This document shows positions 25,756 through 36,000 of a stretch of DNA of 43,490 nt, one piece after another. Each line of letters opens with the position of its first letter. The stretch's first letter is position 1. Position numbers and translations under genes: made by a program. Source of the stretch: Clostridiales bacterium (GTDB lineage Bacteria; Bacillota; Clostridia; Lachnospirales; Lachnospiraceae); NCBI GenBank assembly GCA_029007845.1, contig JAQXIP010000004.1, positions 1 through 43,490 of the forward strand. Reading direction: 5' to 3'. The notes under the pieces were generated by a model. The model was not told the DNA's origin. It was given only the letters and a program-made list of their open reading frames with translations, and made no database searches.

Positions 25756-26355
25756 GTGAGAATAAAAAGAGAATGCTTAATTGCACTGGCAATTACTGGT
25801 TCCGTTTTTTTGATTGCATGTGGAAAAACCAGTAACAGTCCTGATTCGCATACCGTATCACCGAATTCTTCGGCAACAGCATCGCCAACAGCATCGGCAA
25901 CAGCATCGGCTACTACTTCGACGGCTGCCGAATCAGATAGCCCGGCTTCTGATACAAATGAATCATCTGAAGAAAAAGATTTACCGATATACAGCATCAA
26001 TGATGACAGTCTGGAAAAAGAAGATACTACAGCTACCGTAACCTGTGAGGATGGAAAAGTAACGGCACGGGTTGTTGTAGATGCTGTCGTGGAAGATTTT
26101 CAGAATCATTCCATTGAGATTGGGATAGACAAGGTAACCGAAAAGGGTAATACGGTCTATGTCAGTTTTCAATCTGGAACAGCGCCTCTGGCGAATGTGG
26201 GAGCTGGCGTAGAGTCTACAATTCTTGACTGTATTTCTCAAAGTCTTCTGGATAATCTGGATTCCTGCAGCCGTGTTGTATTTCAGGCAGAAGGACAGGC
26301 ATATTGCAGTGGACATTATGAGTTTGGTAAAGAAGAAGCATACATTGAAAAATAA
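25756..26355 (+). CDS. Lipoprotein with GerMN-like C-terminal domain
   Basis: This is a 199-residue predicted lipoprotein of unknown function. The signal ends in FLIAC, giving a lipid-modified cysteine near residue 22. A low-complexity linker of Ser, Ala and Thr, encoded by near-identical 12-base units around 25876-25918, leads to an acidic stretch and then a beta-rich domain. The last 70 residues (VYVSFQSG, a helix starting ESTILDCISQSLL, then SRVVFQAEGQ) resemble the strand-helix-strand pattern of GerMN domains of spore germination and envelope proteins; this is my inference by eye. The GTG at 25756 is chosen because AAGGAG lies nine bases upstream and the signal begins there. A hairpin terminator follows. 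Confidence 0.7.
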   Translation: MRIKRECLIALAITGSVFLIACGKTSNSPDSHTVSPNSSATASPTASATASATTSTAAESDSPASDTNESSEEKDLPIYSINDDSLEKEDTTATVTCEDGKVTARVVVDAVVEDFQNHSIEIGIDKVTEKGNTVYVSFQSGTAPLANVGAGVESTILDCISQSLLDNLDSCSRVVFQAEGQAYCSGHYEFGKEEAYIEK

Positions 26356-26367
26356 GAAAAAAACTGG

Positions 26368-26400
26368 TGCCGCGTAACGTGTTTGCTACGCGGCATTTTA
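26368..26400 (+). terminator. Terminator after the lipoprotein gene
   Basis: TGCCGCGTA pairs with TACGCGGCA over nine bp, followed by TTTTA. Confidence 0.8.
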
Positions 26401-26471
26401 ATATGTGTCATCCGGTTTTTATTTTGGATCGGAGAAAAATCAGAAACTAAGGGAGGAACAAAAATCATTTT

Positions 26472-27707
26472 ATGAGTCGTGTGATAATAATAGGCGGAGG
26501 AGCTTCCGGTATGATGTCTGCTGTTGTTGCAGCTAGAAATGGACATCAGGTAACCGTTCTTGAAAAAAATGAAAAACTTGGCAAGAAAGTCTATATAACC
26601 GGAAAAGGACGGTGCAACCTTACCAATGCCGGAGATATGGATGATTTGTTTGGAGCGGTCAAGTCCAATCCGAAATTTTTGTACAGTGCCTTTTACGGTT
26701 TTTCCAACACAGACACTATGGCATTCTTTGAAGAACTGGGGCTAAAGCTTAAAGTAGAAAGGGGAAACCGGGTGTTTCCAGAGTCGGATCATGCATCCGA
26801 TGTAACCGGGGTGTTGAAACGGGAAATGAACCGTCTTGGAGTAAAGGTCATACTGAATACCCAGGCAGAACAGATCACGAAAGAACCATCGAATGAATTC
26901 CTGGTGCAGACCGCAGATGGACAGAGCCTTGCCTGTGATAATCTGTTAATTGCTACAGGAGGCTGTTCTTATGCTTCCACAGGTTCTACCGGAGACGGAT
27001 ACCGGTTTGCAGAAGCCTTTGGACATACCGTGAAAGAGCCAAAGCCATCTTTAGTTCCGATGGAAATAAAGGAGGACTATGGAAAGCGGATGCAGGGGCT
27101 GGCATTAAAAAATGTATCTGTCCGCATTACTTCCGGGAAAAAGAAATGTTATGAAGAATTTGGAGAGATGTTGTTTACCCATTTTGGAATCAGTGGTCCC
27201 CTCATTTTGTCTGCCAGCGCACAAGTTGCCAGAGAACTGGAGAAAAAAGGGAGTCTTTCGATGTTCGTGGATTTGAAACCGGCGCTTTCAGAAGAAATGC
27301 TTGATGAACGGCTAAAGAGAGACTTTATGGAGGTGAAAAATAAACAGTTTCAAAATGCACTGGATCACCTTCTGCCCAAAAAGATGATTCCGGTACTGAT
27401 TGAGTTATCAGGTATTTCACCGCAAAAACAGGTGAATTCCATTACAAGGGAAGAGCGGAGAATTGTTTTAAATCTCATAAAGAACTTCCCTATGACGATA
27501 ACCGGATTTCGGGGATTTCAGGAGGCTATTGTGACAAGAGGCGGTGTATCGGTAAAAGAGGTAAACCCTTCTACAATGGAATCAAAGCTTGTGGATCATT
27601 TGTTTTTTGCAGGAGAAGTGCTTGACCTGGATGCGGTGACAGGAGGGTTTAATCTGCAGATTGCCTGGTCTACCGGGTGGCTTGCGGCTATGAGCCTGTA
27701 CGATTGA
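26472..27707 (+). CDS. BaiN/HI0933-family NAD(P)/FAD-dependent oxidoreductase
   Basis: This 411-residue flavoprotein has an N-terminal dinucleotide fold, IIIGGGASGMMSA at residues 5-17, then TGKGRCNLTNAG, a signature of the HI0933/YhiN family, and a C-terminal FAD segment LFFAGEVLDLDAVTGGFN. The family's physiological substrate is mostly unknown; one gut clostridial member (BaiN) takes part in bile-acid dehydroxylation, so the name implies family only. GGGAGGAAC lies about 13 bases before the start, a wide spacing. It lies between a terminator and the cmk promoter, so it is probably transcribed alone. Confidence 0.87.
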   Translation: MSRVIIIGGGASGMMSAVVAARNGHQVTVLEKNEKLGKKVYITGKGRCNLTNAGDMDDLFGAVKSNPKFLYSAFYGFSNTDTMAFFEELGLKLKVERGNRVFPESDHASDVTGVLKREMNRLGVKVILNTQAEQITKEPSNEFLVQTADGQSLACDNLLIATGGCSYASTGSTGDGYRFAEAFGHTVKEPKPSLVPMEIKEDYGKRMQGLALKNVSVRITSGKKKCYEEFGEMLFTHFGISGPLILSASAQVARELEKKGSLSMFVDLKPALSEEMLDERLKRDFMEVKNKQFQNALDHLLPKKMIPVLIELSGISPQKQVNSITREERRIVLNLIKNFPMTITGFRGFQEAIVTRGGVSVKEVNPSTMESKLVDHLFFAGEVLDLDAVTGGFNLQIAWSTGWLAAMSLYD

Positions 27708-27727
27708 TTTTTTTTGGCAAGTATCTC

Positions 27728-27756
27728 TTGCCCATAAGGGAAAGATAAGGTAAAAT
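27728..27756 (+). promoter_or_regulatory. Promoter of cmk-ispH-rpsA
   Basis: TTGCCC (27728-27733) and TAAAAT (27751-27756) are 17 bases apart. The -35 hexamer is one arm of a GGCAAG/CTTGCC inverted repeat that begins at about 27717. Confidence 0.65.
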
Positions 27757-27817
27757 GAGTGTGGTTGCTGGAGAATTCCGGCATTGTTACAAGAAAAGCC
27801 GTATGAAGGAGAATTAA

Positions 27818-28486
27818 ATGAGTTATAATATTGCAGTAGATGGCCCGGCAGGTGCAGGAAAAAGTACCATTGCAAGAAGGGTTGCAAAGAAGCTGGGATT
27901 TGTGTATGTGGATACCGGTGCGATGTTCCGCGCCATAGGTCTTTATTTTATCCGTCAGGGAATTGATGCAGAGAAACAGGATGTAATAAGCCGTGACTGT
28001 GGAAAGGCAGATGTGAGCATTGTTTATGAAGGAGGAGAACAGCAGGTTCTCTTGAACGGTGAAAATGTAAATGGACTGATCCGTACGGAAGAAGCCGGCC
28101 GGATGGCTTCGGTTGTGGCAAAAAATCCCCAAGTGCGGAAGACTCTTGCAAATCTGCAAAAAAAACTGGCACAATCCACCGATGTGATTATGGACGGAAG
28201 GGATATTGGAACGACGGTACTTCCGCAGGCAGACTTAAAAGTATATCTTACTGCCAGTGTGGAAGAACGGGCGAAAAGACGGTATCTTGAGCTGATCGAA
28301 CGTGGTGAGAAGGCAGATCTTGGACAGATTGAGCAGGATATCATCGCAAGAGATGAACAGGATATGAACCGGGAGATTTCCCCGTTAAAGAAAGCGGAAG
28401 ATGCAATCGAGGTGGATTGTTCTGATATGAGCATTGACGAGGTTACCAGCCGGATTATAGAACTATTTGAGCAGGTGAAAAAGTAG
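27818..28486 (+). CDS. cmk: Cytidylate kinase
   Basis: This 222-residue kinase phosphorylates CMP and dCMP. The P-loop is GPAGAGKST at residues 9-17; the nucleotide-monophosphate region has DTGAMFRAIG and the later MDGRDIGTTVLP. The lid region follows at KRRYLELIERG. The start ATG follows GAAGGAG. The stop is immediately followed by the ispH start (one base between), so the genes are tightly coupled. The cmk-ispH-S1 order is typical of Clostridia. Confidence 0.97.
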   Translation: MSYNIAVDGPAGAGKSTIARRVAKKLGFVYVDTGAMFRAIGLYFIRQGIDAEKQDVISRDCGKADVSIVYEGGEQQVLLNGENVNGLIRTEEAGRMASVVAKNPQVRKTLANLQKKLAQSTDVIMDGRDIGTTVLPQADLKVYLTASVEERAKRRYLELIERGEKADLGQIEQDIIARDEQDMNREISPLKKAEDAIEVDCSDMSIDEVTSRIIELFEQVKK

Positions 28487-28487
28487 C

Positions 28488-29330
28488 ATGAATGTAACAT
28501 TGGCAAAAAGCGCAGGTTTTTGTCCCGGGGTTAAACGGGCAGTTGATATCGTATATGATCAGGCAGACAGACATTCCCCGGTCTATACGTATGGTCCGAT
28601 TATCCATAATGATGAAGTTGTAGGTGAACTTCAAAAAAAAGGGGTACGCGCCATTAACAGTCTGGATGAGATGGATGAAGTAGAACCGGGGATTATGATT
28701 ATCCGTTCCCATGGAGTGACATGGGAAGAAGAAGAAACGATTCGAAAAAAAGGGTTTGAAGTGGTGGATGCCACGTGCCCGTTCGTGAAAAAAATCCACC
28801 GTCTTGTGAGAGAACATGAAGAAGCCGGGGAACAGATTGTTATTATAGGCGATGAGAACCATCCCGAAGTCCGGGGCATTATGGGGTGGTGCCATAACCG
28901 CTGCATCGTGCTGGATCATGAGGAAACAGCAAAGAATCTGAAGCTGGATTCCACGAAAAAGGTATGTATTGTATCCCAAACGACATTTAATTACAAGAAA
29001 TTTAAAGAAATAGTTGAAATTCTTGACAAAAAGGGGTATGATATACTTGCTTTAAATACAATCTGTAATGCAACGGAAGAACGCCAGACGGAATCCAGAG
29101 AGTTGGCAAAACAATCGGATGCCATGATTGTGATAGGAGGACGTCATAGTTCTAATACCCAGAAGCTTTATGAGATTTGTAAAAAAGAATGTGAAAATAC
29201 TTACTATATACAGACACTTGTTGACTTGGATTTGGAAAAGTTTAAATCGTTTCGTAATGTAGGTATTACAGCAGGGGCATCGACCCCAAACAAAATAATT
29301 AAGGAGGTTCAAACAGCATGTCAGAAATGA
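28488..29330 (+). CDS. ispH: 4-hydroxy-3-methylbut-2-enyl diphosphate reductase
   Basis: This 280-residue iron-sulfur enzyme makes isopentenyl and dimethylallyl diphosphate in the last step of the MEP pathway. The three cluster cysteines are C12 (AGFCPGV), C97 (DATCPF) and C193 (NTICNATEERQ), with the histidines in YTYGPIIHN and RSHGV. In many Clostridia IspH is fused to the following S1-domain protein as one chain. Here the two are separate frames overlapping by 13 bases, with the S1 ribosome site AAGGAGG inside the ispH end. Confidence 0.96.
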   Translation: MNVTLAKSAGFCPGVKRAVDIVYDQADRHSPVYTYGPIIHNDEVVGELQKKGVRAINSLDEMDEVEPGIMIIRSHGVTWEEEETIRKKGFEVVDATCPFVKKIHRLVREHEEAGEQIVIIGDENHPEVRGIMGWCHNRCIVLDHEETAKNLKLDSTKKVCIVSQTTFNYKKFKEIVEILDKKGYDILALNTICNATEERQTESRELAKQSDAMIVIGGRHSSNTQKLYEICKKECENTYYIQTLVDLDLEKFKSFRNVGITAGASTPNKIIKEVQTACQK

Positions 29331-30391
29331 GCTTTGAACAGATGTTGGACGAAACATTAAAAACAATTCACAATGGAGAGGTAGTAGATGGTACCGTTAT
29401 TGATGTAAAAGAAGATGAGATTATCTTGAACATCGGCTATAAAGCAGATGGTATCATTACACGCAGCGAATATACCAATACTCCAAACGTTGACCTTAGA
29501 ACACTGGTTAACGTAGGTGATACCATCCAGTCCAAGGTTATGAAAGTAAATGATGGTGAAGGACAGGTTCTCCTGACTTATAAGAGACTTGCTGCAGAAA
29601 AAGGCAATAAGAGATTAGAGGAGGCATTTGAGAACCATGAAGTTCTGAAAGCTCCTGTATCAGCAGTATTAGACGGTGGTTTAAGCGTTGTGATTGACGA
29701 AGCAAGAGTATTTATTCCTGCAAGCCTGATTTCCGATACTTATGAGAAGGATTTCTCCAAGTATAAAGATCAGGAGATTGAGTTCGTTATCACAGAATTC
29801 AATCCAAGAAGACGCCGTATTATCGGTGACCGCAAACAGTTACTGGTTGCGAAAAAGAAAGAACTTCAGAAAGAATTATTTGAGAAGATCAGCGTAGGCA
29901 TGACGGTAGAAGGTACCGTTAAGAACGTAACAGACTTCGGTGCGTTCATTGATCTGGGCGGAGCAGACGGTTTATTACACATCTCAGAAATGTCCTGGGG
30001 ACGTGTAGAGAATCCAAAGAAGAACTTCAAAGTTGGCGATAAACTGAAAGTCCTGATCAAAGATATCCAGGGCGAGAAGATTGCACTCAGCCTGAAATTT
30101 GATGAGACAAACCCATGGTTAAATGCTGCTGAGAAATATGCAGTAGGTAACGTGGTAACAGGTAAGGTTGCCCGTATGACAGACTTTGGCGCATTTATTG
30201 AATTAGAGCCTGGTGTGGATGCATTACTTCATGTATCCCAGATTGCAAGAGAGCATATCGAGAAACCGGCTGACGTATTAAAGGTTGGAGAAGAAGTGAC
30301 AGCAAAAGTAACAGACTTCAATCCGGATGACAGAAAGATCAGCCTTAGCATTAAGGCAATGCTTGCTCCAGAAGAAGAGCCAGCTGAATAA
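29318..30391 (+). CDS. S1-domain RNA-binding protein (RpsA-like)
   Basis: This 357-residue protein consists of four S1 OB-fold repeats, roughly at residues 18-88, 105-175, 190-260 and 275-345, and no other domain. Repeats three and four have the classic signature (VTDFGAFIDLGGADGLLHISEMS and MTDFGAFIELEPGVDALLHVSQ, parts shown). It likely binds mRNA and may assist translation initiation, as low-GC S1 homologues are proposed to do; it is shorter than the six-repeat E. coli S1. Codon use is biased, suggesting high expression. It starts within the end of ispH. Confidence 0.92.
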   Translation: MSEMSFEQMLDETLKTIHNGEVVDGTVIDVKEDEIILNIGYKADGIITRSEYTNTPNVDLRTLVNVGDTIQSKVMKVNDGEGQVLLTYKRLAAEKGNKRLEEAFENHEVLKAPVSAVLDGGLSVVIDEARVFIPASLISDTYEKDFSKYKDQEIEFVITEFNPRRRRIIGDRKQLLVAKKKELQKELFEKISVGMTVEGTVKNVTDFGAFIDLGGADGLLHISEMSWGRVENPKKNFKVGDKLKVLIKDIQGEKIALSLKFDETNPWLNAAEKYAVGNVVTGKVARMTDFGAFIELEPGVDALLHVSQIAREHIEKPADVLKVGEEVTAKVTDFNPDDRKISLSIKAMLAPEEEPAE

Positions 30392-30410
30392 TTAGCGGAA
30401 TACGTTAGAT

Positions 30411-30484
30411 AAGCGGATGCATACTCTGTGGAGTGATTTATTTACTTTCTTATGGGGCATGCGATCCGCTTATTCTTTCTTTTT
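30411..30484 (+). terminator. Terminator after the S1-like gene
   Basis: AAGCGGAT and ATCCGCTT close a long hairpin (30411-30471) with an inner GCAT/ATGC pairing. ATTCTTTCTTTTT follows. Confidence 0.75.
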
Positions 30485-30512
30485 AACAAGATTTAAAAAT
30501 GAGGGAATGTTC

Positions 30513-31289
30513 ATGAATACATATGAATCGTTTAAGGCTGATATTCTGAAAATGACAGAAATTGATTTGAATGCGTATAAAGAAAAGCAGATGAAACGAC
30601 GCATTGATTCCCTGATTGCAAAGCATGGTGTGGATGGCTATGATAATTTTGTAAGACTGCTGCGCAGTAACCATGATGTATTTGAAGAATTTGTGAATTA
30701 TCTTACGATTAATGTATCAGAATTTTACCGGAATCCAAATCAATGGGTTATTCTTGAAAATGACATTCTTCCACAGCTGATAAAACAATCAGGGAAAGAT
30801 TTAAAAATCTGGAGTGCGGCTTGTTCTACCGGAGATGAACCGTATTCTCTTATTATGCTTTTGTCAAAATTTATGCCGCTGGAAAAAACCCATGTGCTTG
30901 CAACGGATATTGATAACCAGGTGATCGAGAAAGCGAAAGCGGGACTGTATAATGAAAAGAGTCTGGCAGGACTCCCTGAGACTTTCAAAAAAAGTTTTTT
31001 TTCCAAGGTTGGAGAAAGAAATTATGCAATCTCTCCCGAGGTAAAAAAACGGGTCACCTTCCAGCAGCATAATCTTTTGAAGGATTCGTATCCTACTGGT
31101 CTGGATATGATTGTATGCCGTAATGTTATGATTTATTTTACGGAAGAGGCGAAAGAAGAAATCTATCAAAAATTTTATCAGGCATTGAAACCGGGCGGAA
31201 TATTATTTGTGGGAAGTACAGAGCAGATTATTAATTCGTCGCGGATCGGTTTTCAGTCAAAGTATTCGTTTTTTTACGAAAAAAAATAA
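30513..31289 (+). CDS. cheR: CheR-type protein-glutamate methyltransferase
   Basis: The 258-residue protein has an N-terminal helical CheR domain (about 1-70) and a C-terminal SAM-dependent methyltransferase with IWSAACSTGDEPYSL (SAM site), an acidic ATDID, and CRNVMIYF. CheR methylates glutamates of chemoreceptors. The start at 30513 is chosen because GAGGGA lies six bases upstream; the open frame runs back into the terminator. No other chemotaxis gene is in the window, so it either serves receptors encoded elsewhere or has another target. The gene lies 14 bases before plsX and may be cotranscribed with it. Confidence 0.9.
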   Translation: MNTYESFKADILKMTEIDLNAYKEKQMKRRIDSLIAKHGVDGYDNFVRLLRSNHDVFEEFVNYLTINVSEFYRNPNQWVILENDILPQLIKQSGKDLKIWSAACSTGDEPYSLIMLLSKFMPLEKTHVLATDIDNQVIEKAKAGLYNEKSLAGLPETFKKSFFSKVGERNYAISPEVKKRVTFQQHNLLKDSYPTGLDMIVCRNVMIYFTEEAKEEIYQKFYQALKPGGILFVGSTEQIINSSRIGFQSKYSFFYEKK

Positions 31290-31303
31290 GGAGGCAGTAA
31301 TCA

Positions 31304-32326
31304 ATGGAAAATATGGTACGAGTTGCCCTGGATGCCATGGGTGGTGATTATGCGCCAAAGGAAATGGTAAAGGGTGCAGTAGAAGCGGTCAAGGAACGCA
31401 GTGATGTAAAAGTATTTCTGGTTGGTATTGAAGAACAGATTACTAAGGAATTATCCCAGTATACGTATCCTGAAGAACAGATTGAAGTAGTGGGCGCCAG
31501 TGAAGTGATTATCAATGATGAGCCACCGGTTAATGCAATCCGTAAAAAGAAAGATTCTTCCATCGTAAAGGCGATGACTATGGTGAAGAACCAGGAAGCA
31601 GATGCATTTGTTTCTGCTGGAAGCACAGGAGCTGTATTAGTAGGGGGGCAGCTTATTGTAGGACGGATCAGCGGGATTAAACGGGCGCCACTGGCACCAT
31701 TGATTCCTACTACAAAGGGAGTGTCCCTGTTGATTGACTGTGGTGCCAATGTGGATGCAAAGGCTCCTCACCTTCTTCAGTTCGCGAAGATGGGCTCGAT
31801 TTATATGGAGCATGTGGTAGGAATTAAGAATCCACGGGTTGCCATTGTAAATGTCGGACTGGAAGAAGAGAAGGGAAATGCCCTTGTGAAAGAGACTTAC
31901 CCGTTACTTAAGAACTGTCCGGATATTAATTTTATTGGAAGCATCGAAGCAAGGGAGATTCCGAATGGTTATGCAGATGTCATAGTCTGCGAGGCATTTG
32001 TTGGAAATGTTATTCTGAAATTATATGAAGGACTTGGAAGTGCGCTTCTTCATAAGGTAAAAGAAGGCTTGATGTCCACCTTAAGAAGTAAGATTGGAGC
32101 ACTTTTAATTAAACCGGCATTGAAGAAAACTATGAAAGACTTTGATGCGGATAAATATGGCGGAGCACCGCTTTTGGGACTCAATGGTCTTGTTGTGAAA
32201 ATTCATGGAAACGCAGAGGCTAATACGGTAAAAACGGCTATTACCCAGTGTATCACATTTGGCAAACAGGAGATTAACCAGAAAATCCGTGATGGACTGG
32301 ATCAGGAAGGAACCGTAGAGCAGTAA
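31304..32326 (+). CDS. plsX: Phosphate acyltransferase
   Basis: This 340-residue enzyme makes acyl-phosphate from acyl-ACP for phospholipid synthesis. The N-terminus VALDAMGGDYAPKEMVKGA and the SAGSTGAVLVGG and IDCGANVDAKAPHL segments are family signatures. The start ATG follows AAGGAGG. In many Firmicutes acpP lies between plsX and rnc; here only 27 bases separate them and contain no gene. Confidence 0.96.
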   Translation: MENMVRVALDAMGGDYAPKEMVKGAVEAVKERSDVKVFLVGIEEQITKELSQYTYPEEQIEVVGASEVIINDEPPVNAIRKKKDSSIVKAMTMVKNQEADAFVSAGSTGAVLVGGQLIVGRISGIKRAPLAPLIPTTKGVSLLIDCGANVDAKAPHLLQFAKMGSIYMEHVVGIKNPRVAIVNVGLEEEKGNALVKETYPLLKNCPDINFIGSIEAREIPNGYADVIVCEAFVGNVILKLYEGLGSALLHKVKEGLMSTLRSKIGALLIKPALKKTMKDFDADKYGGAPLLGLNGLVVKIHGNAEANTVKTAITQCITFGKQEINQKIRDGLDQEGTVEQ

Positions 32327-32353
32327 CCACTGCTTGATGCGAGGTGTTGTTAG

Positions 32354-33055
32354 ATGAAAAGAGAGATCTTATTACAGGAATTTGAACAGAAGATTGGATA
32401 TACCTTTCAGAATAAAGATTTACTATGGCAGGCATTCTGCCATAGTTCCTTTATTAATGAGATGAGAGTGAAACGTGGTGAAGATAATGAGCGGCTTGAG
32501 TTTTTAGGGGATGCAGTACTGGAACTGGTATCCAGTGATTTTATTTTCCGGAATAATCCGGATATGCCGGAAGGAAAGATGACAAAGCTTCGTGCCAGTA
32601 TGGTATGTGAGCCTGCTCTTGCATATTGTGCCAGAGATCTGAAACTGGGAGATTACCTCCAGCTTGGGAAAGGGGAGGAACTGACAGGTGGCAGGGAACG
32701 CGATTCCATCCTTTCGGATGCGCTGGAATCTGTGATTGGCGCAGTCTATTTAGATGGTGGTTTTACTAATGCAAAAGAATTTGTGGATCGGTTTGTATTA
32801 TCCGATCTGGATGAAAAGAAACTCTTTTTTGATAGTAAGACTATCCTTCAGGAGATTGTACAAAGGGATTATGAAGAACCCCTTTCTTATAAACTGGTTA
32901 AGGAGGAAGGACCGGATCATAATAAATGTTTCACTGTGGAAGCCCAAATTGGGACAAAGACGATTGGGAGTGGCAGTGGCCGTACAAAGAAGGCGGCCGA
33001 GATGGAGGCGGCCTATCAGGCAATTTTGAAAATACGTGAAAAAGAGGACAAGTAG
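32354..33055 (+). CDS. rnc: Ribonuclease III
   Basis: This 233-residue double-strand-specific endoribonuclease processes rRNA precursors and structured mRNA. The catalytic signature NERLEFLGDAVLE holds E46, E49 and D53; the second acidic pair lies in SDALESVIGAVYLDGG. A double-stranded-RNA-binding domain covers the last 70 residues. It is a plausible enzyme for cutting the long hairpin repeats elsewhere in the window. The ribosome site is weak (GAGGTG). smc starts three bases after its stop. Confidence 0.96.
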   Translation: MKREILLQEFEQKIGYTFQNKDLLWQAFCHSSFINEMRVKRGEDNERLEFLGDAVLELVSSDFIFRNNPDMPEGKMTKLRASMVCEPALAYCARDLKLGDYLQLGKGEELTGGRERDSILSDALESVIGAVYLDGGFTNAKEFVDRFVLSDLDEKKLFFDSKTILQEIVQRDYEEPLSYKLVKEEGPDHNKCFTVEAQIGTKTIGSGSGRTKKAAEMEAAYQAILKIREKEDK

Positions 33056-33058
33056 TAT

Positions 33059-36000
33059 ATGTATTTAAAAAGTATAGAGGTGCATGGATTCAAATCTTTT
33101 GCCAATAAAATGCTGTTTGAATTTCATGACGGGATTACTGGTATTGTAGGGCCAAATGGCAGTGGAAAGAGTAATGTGGCAGATGCTGTGCGCTGGGTAT
33201 TGGGAGAACAGAGTGCAAAACAGCTGAGGGGCGCCAAAATGGAGGATGTTATCTTTGCGGGAACAGAGCTTAGAAAACCGATGGGATATGCCTATGTTGC
33301 CATTACCCTGGATAATTCGGATCACAAGCTTCCTACTTCCTATGAGGAAGTAACCGTTGCAAGAAGGGTATACCGATCCGGAGAAAGTGAATATCTGATG
33401 AATGGAACCAACTGCCGTCTCCGTGACGTTCAGGAACTTTTCCTGGATACCGGAATTGGAAAAGAAGGATATTCCATCATTGGACAGGGGCAGATTGATA
33501 AAATCTTAAGTGGAAAGCCCGAAGAGCGGAGAGAATTATTTGATGAGGCTGCGGGTATTGTAAAATATAAGAAGAGAAAGGCTGCTGCACAGAAGCAGTT
33601 AGAGGCAGAGCAGCTAAACCGAAGCCGGATTGCGGATATTCTGTCTGTTATGGAAAAACAGGTTGGTCCTTTAAAAGAACAGGCAGAGACAGCCAGAGAG
33701 TATCTGCGTCTCAGGGATGAATTAAAGGATGAAGAGATTGCGGTGTTCTTTCTCGAACATGACCGGATGGATCAATCGGAGCAGGAACTTTTAAAGAAAT
33801 CAGGAATTGTAGAGGAAGATCTTCTTCTTAACCGCAAGGAGCAGGAGAGTACGAAAGAAGAGTATGAGCGTCTGGAGAGAGAACTGGAGGAGAAAAACCG
33901 TCAGTTAGAACAAGACCGGGCCTTTATTGCGGACAGCCGTCTGAAAAAAGAACAATATGAAGGCCAGGGAAAGGTGTTAGAAGAACAGATTCATACGGCC
34001 AGACAGAATGAAGAACATTTTCAGGAACGTATGGCATCCGTGGAAAAACGTCTTGCGGATAAAGCGAAAGAATATCAGGAGTACGAAGAACAGAAAAATA
34101 GTTTCGGACAAGACAAGACCTCGATTGAGAATACGCTTAGAAACGAGGAAGAAAAACTCAACCAGATTCTTACCCGTATGAGTGAGCTGAATCATATAAA
34201 TGAGACTGGAAACCAGCAGATTATAGATCTGTTAAACGAAAATGGTTCGATTCAGGCGGAGATGAAAAAACAGGAAGCGGTAATGGAACAGATTACCGTT
34301 AAGAAGGCTTCCTTAAATCAGCGGATTCTGAAAAATAAAAGTGATGAGGTAGTCTATGATGAGATTATTGCGAAAGAGGAAGAACGGTTAGAAAAATTAG
34401 ACCAGCAGATTCTTGGACTTGAAAACGTGAATCAGGATACGGCTGATAAATTAAAGCGGATTGAAAAAAAGTCGGTGGAATTAAAGCAGGAATATGATGA
34501 AAAACAGCGGGAATATGCCAAGATCCAGGCACAGCTGGAATCGTTAAAAAATCTGACTGAACGCTATGACGGTTATGGGCAGAGTATTCGCCGGGTTATG
34601 GAACAAAAGGAAAACAATCCAAACATACATGGTGTTGTGGCAGATTTGATCAAAGTGAAAAAAGATTACGAGACTGCCATTGAGATTGCACTTGGCGGCA
34701 GTATCCAGAATATCGTTACGGAAGATGAGAACACAGCAAAACAGATGATTCAGTTTTTGAAAAAGAATCGTTACGGCCGTGCAACCTTTCTTCCACTTAC
34801 AACGGTAGGTACCCGCCTAAAGGAGCAGAATCAGGATATTCTAAAAGAACCGGGAGTAATCGGTTATGCGGATGCCCTGGTGGATACATCTTCGGAATAC
34901 AAAGGGCTGGCTGCATATTTGTTAGGCCGTACGGTTGTATCGGAGCATATTGACCAGGCAATTTTATTGTCAAGAAAGTATCATGGAACTCTCCGTATTG
35001 TGACATTGGAGGGGGAACTGTTAATGCCGGGCGGTTCTATGTCTGGTGGAGCGTTCCGTAATTCCAGTAATCTTCTCGGACGCAGGCGGGAGATCGAGGA
35101 TCTGGAGAACAAGCTTGAGGAAGCGAAGAAACGATTTGTAAAGATAAAAAAAGAACAGGATGAGTTGATTTCAGACCGTGAAAAACGTGTTTTAAGAAGG
35201 ATGGAGAATGAAAAGAAACTCCATGAACTGTATATCGAACAGAATACATCCCGTATGAAGCTGGATCAGACACAGATTGATAAAAAACTGGTGACAGATG
35301 GATATGCCCAGATTCATCTGGAAGGAGAAGAAATTGATAGCCGCCTTCATGAGATCCGGGCACAGATCCGGACACTGGAGCAGAAGGAAAAGGAAAATAC
35401 GGGAAAAAGTGATCAGATTAAAGCAGATATGCAGCATGCTTCGGAAACAGTTAAACAATTAAAACAAGAGGAGCGGACACAGCGTGCCAAAGTATCAGAT
35501 GCCAGCCTTGCGTTTTCTGCCATGGATCAGAGAAATCAGTTTATCCTGGAAAACCAGCGCAGAGTAAAAGAAGAGCAGGCTGCCATTCAGGCAGAAAAAG
35601 AAAGCCTGCTTGCCGGGCATGAGAATTGTGCGGACGAGATTGCTTCGAAACAGGATGCCATCCGGCATTTTAAAGAGGAAGCGGTTTCTCTGGATGAAAA
35701 AATTGCTCAGGCAGAACAGCGGATTCAGGCTGTTTTGCAGGAAAAAGAGGAAATTACCAGGAATCATAAAGATTTCATGGAAAAAAGAGAAGAGCTTTCC
35801 AATCATCTTATTGGACTGGAACGGGAAAAAAACCGTATTGAGACGGCAAAGGAACGACTCAAAGAACAGATGGATCAGTTGATGGATTACATGTGGAATG
35901 AATATCAGCTGACGTATTCTGGTGCCGGGGAACTGAGGAAGGAGACATCCCTTTCTTATCAGCAGTTAAAGCAGTCAATTAGTTTGCTAAAGAAGGATAT

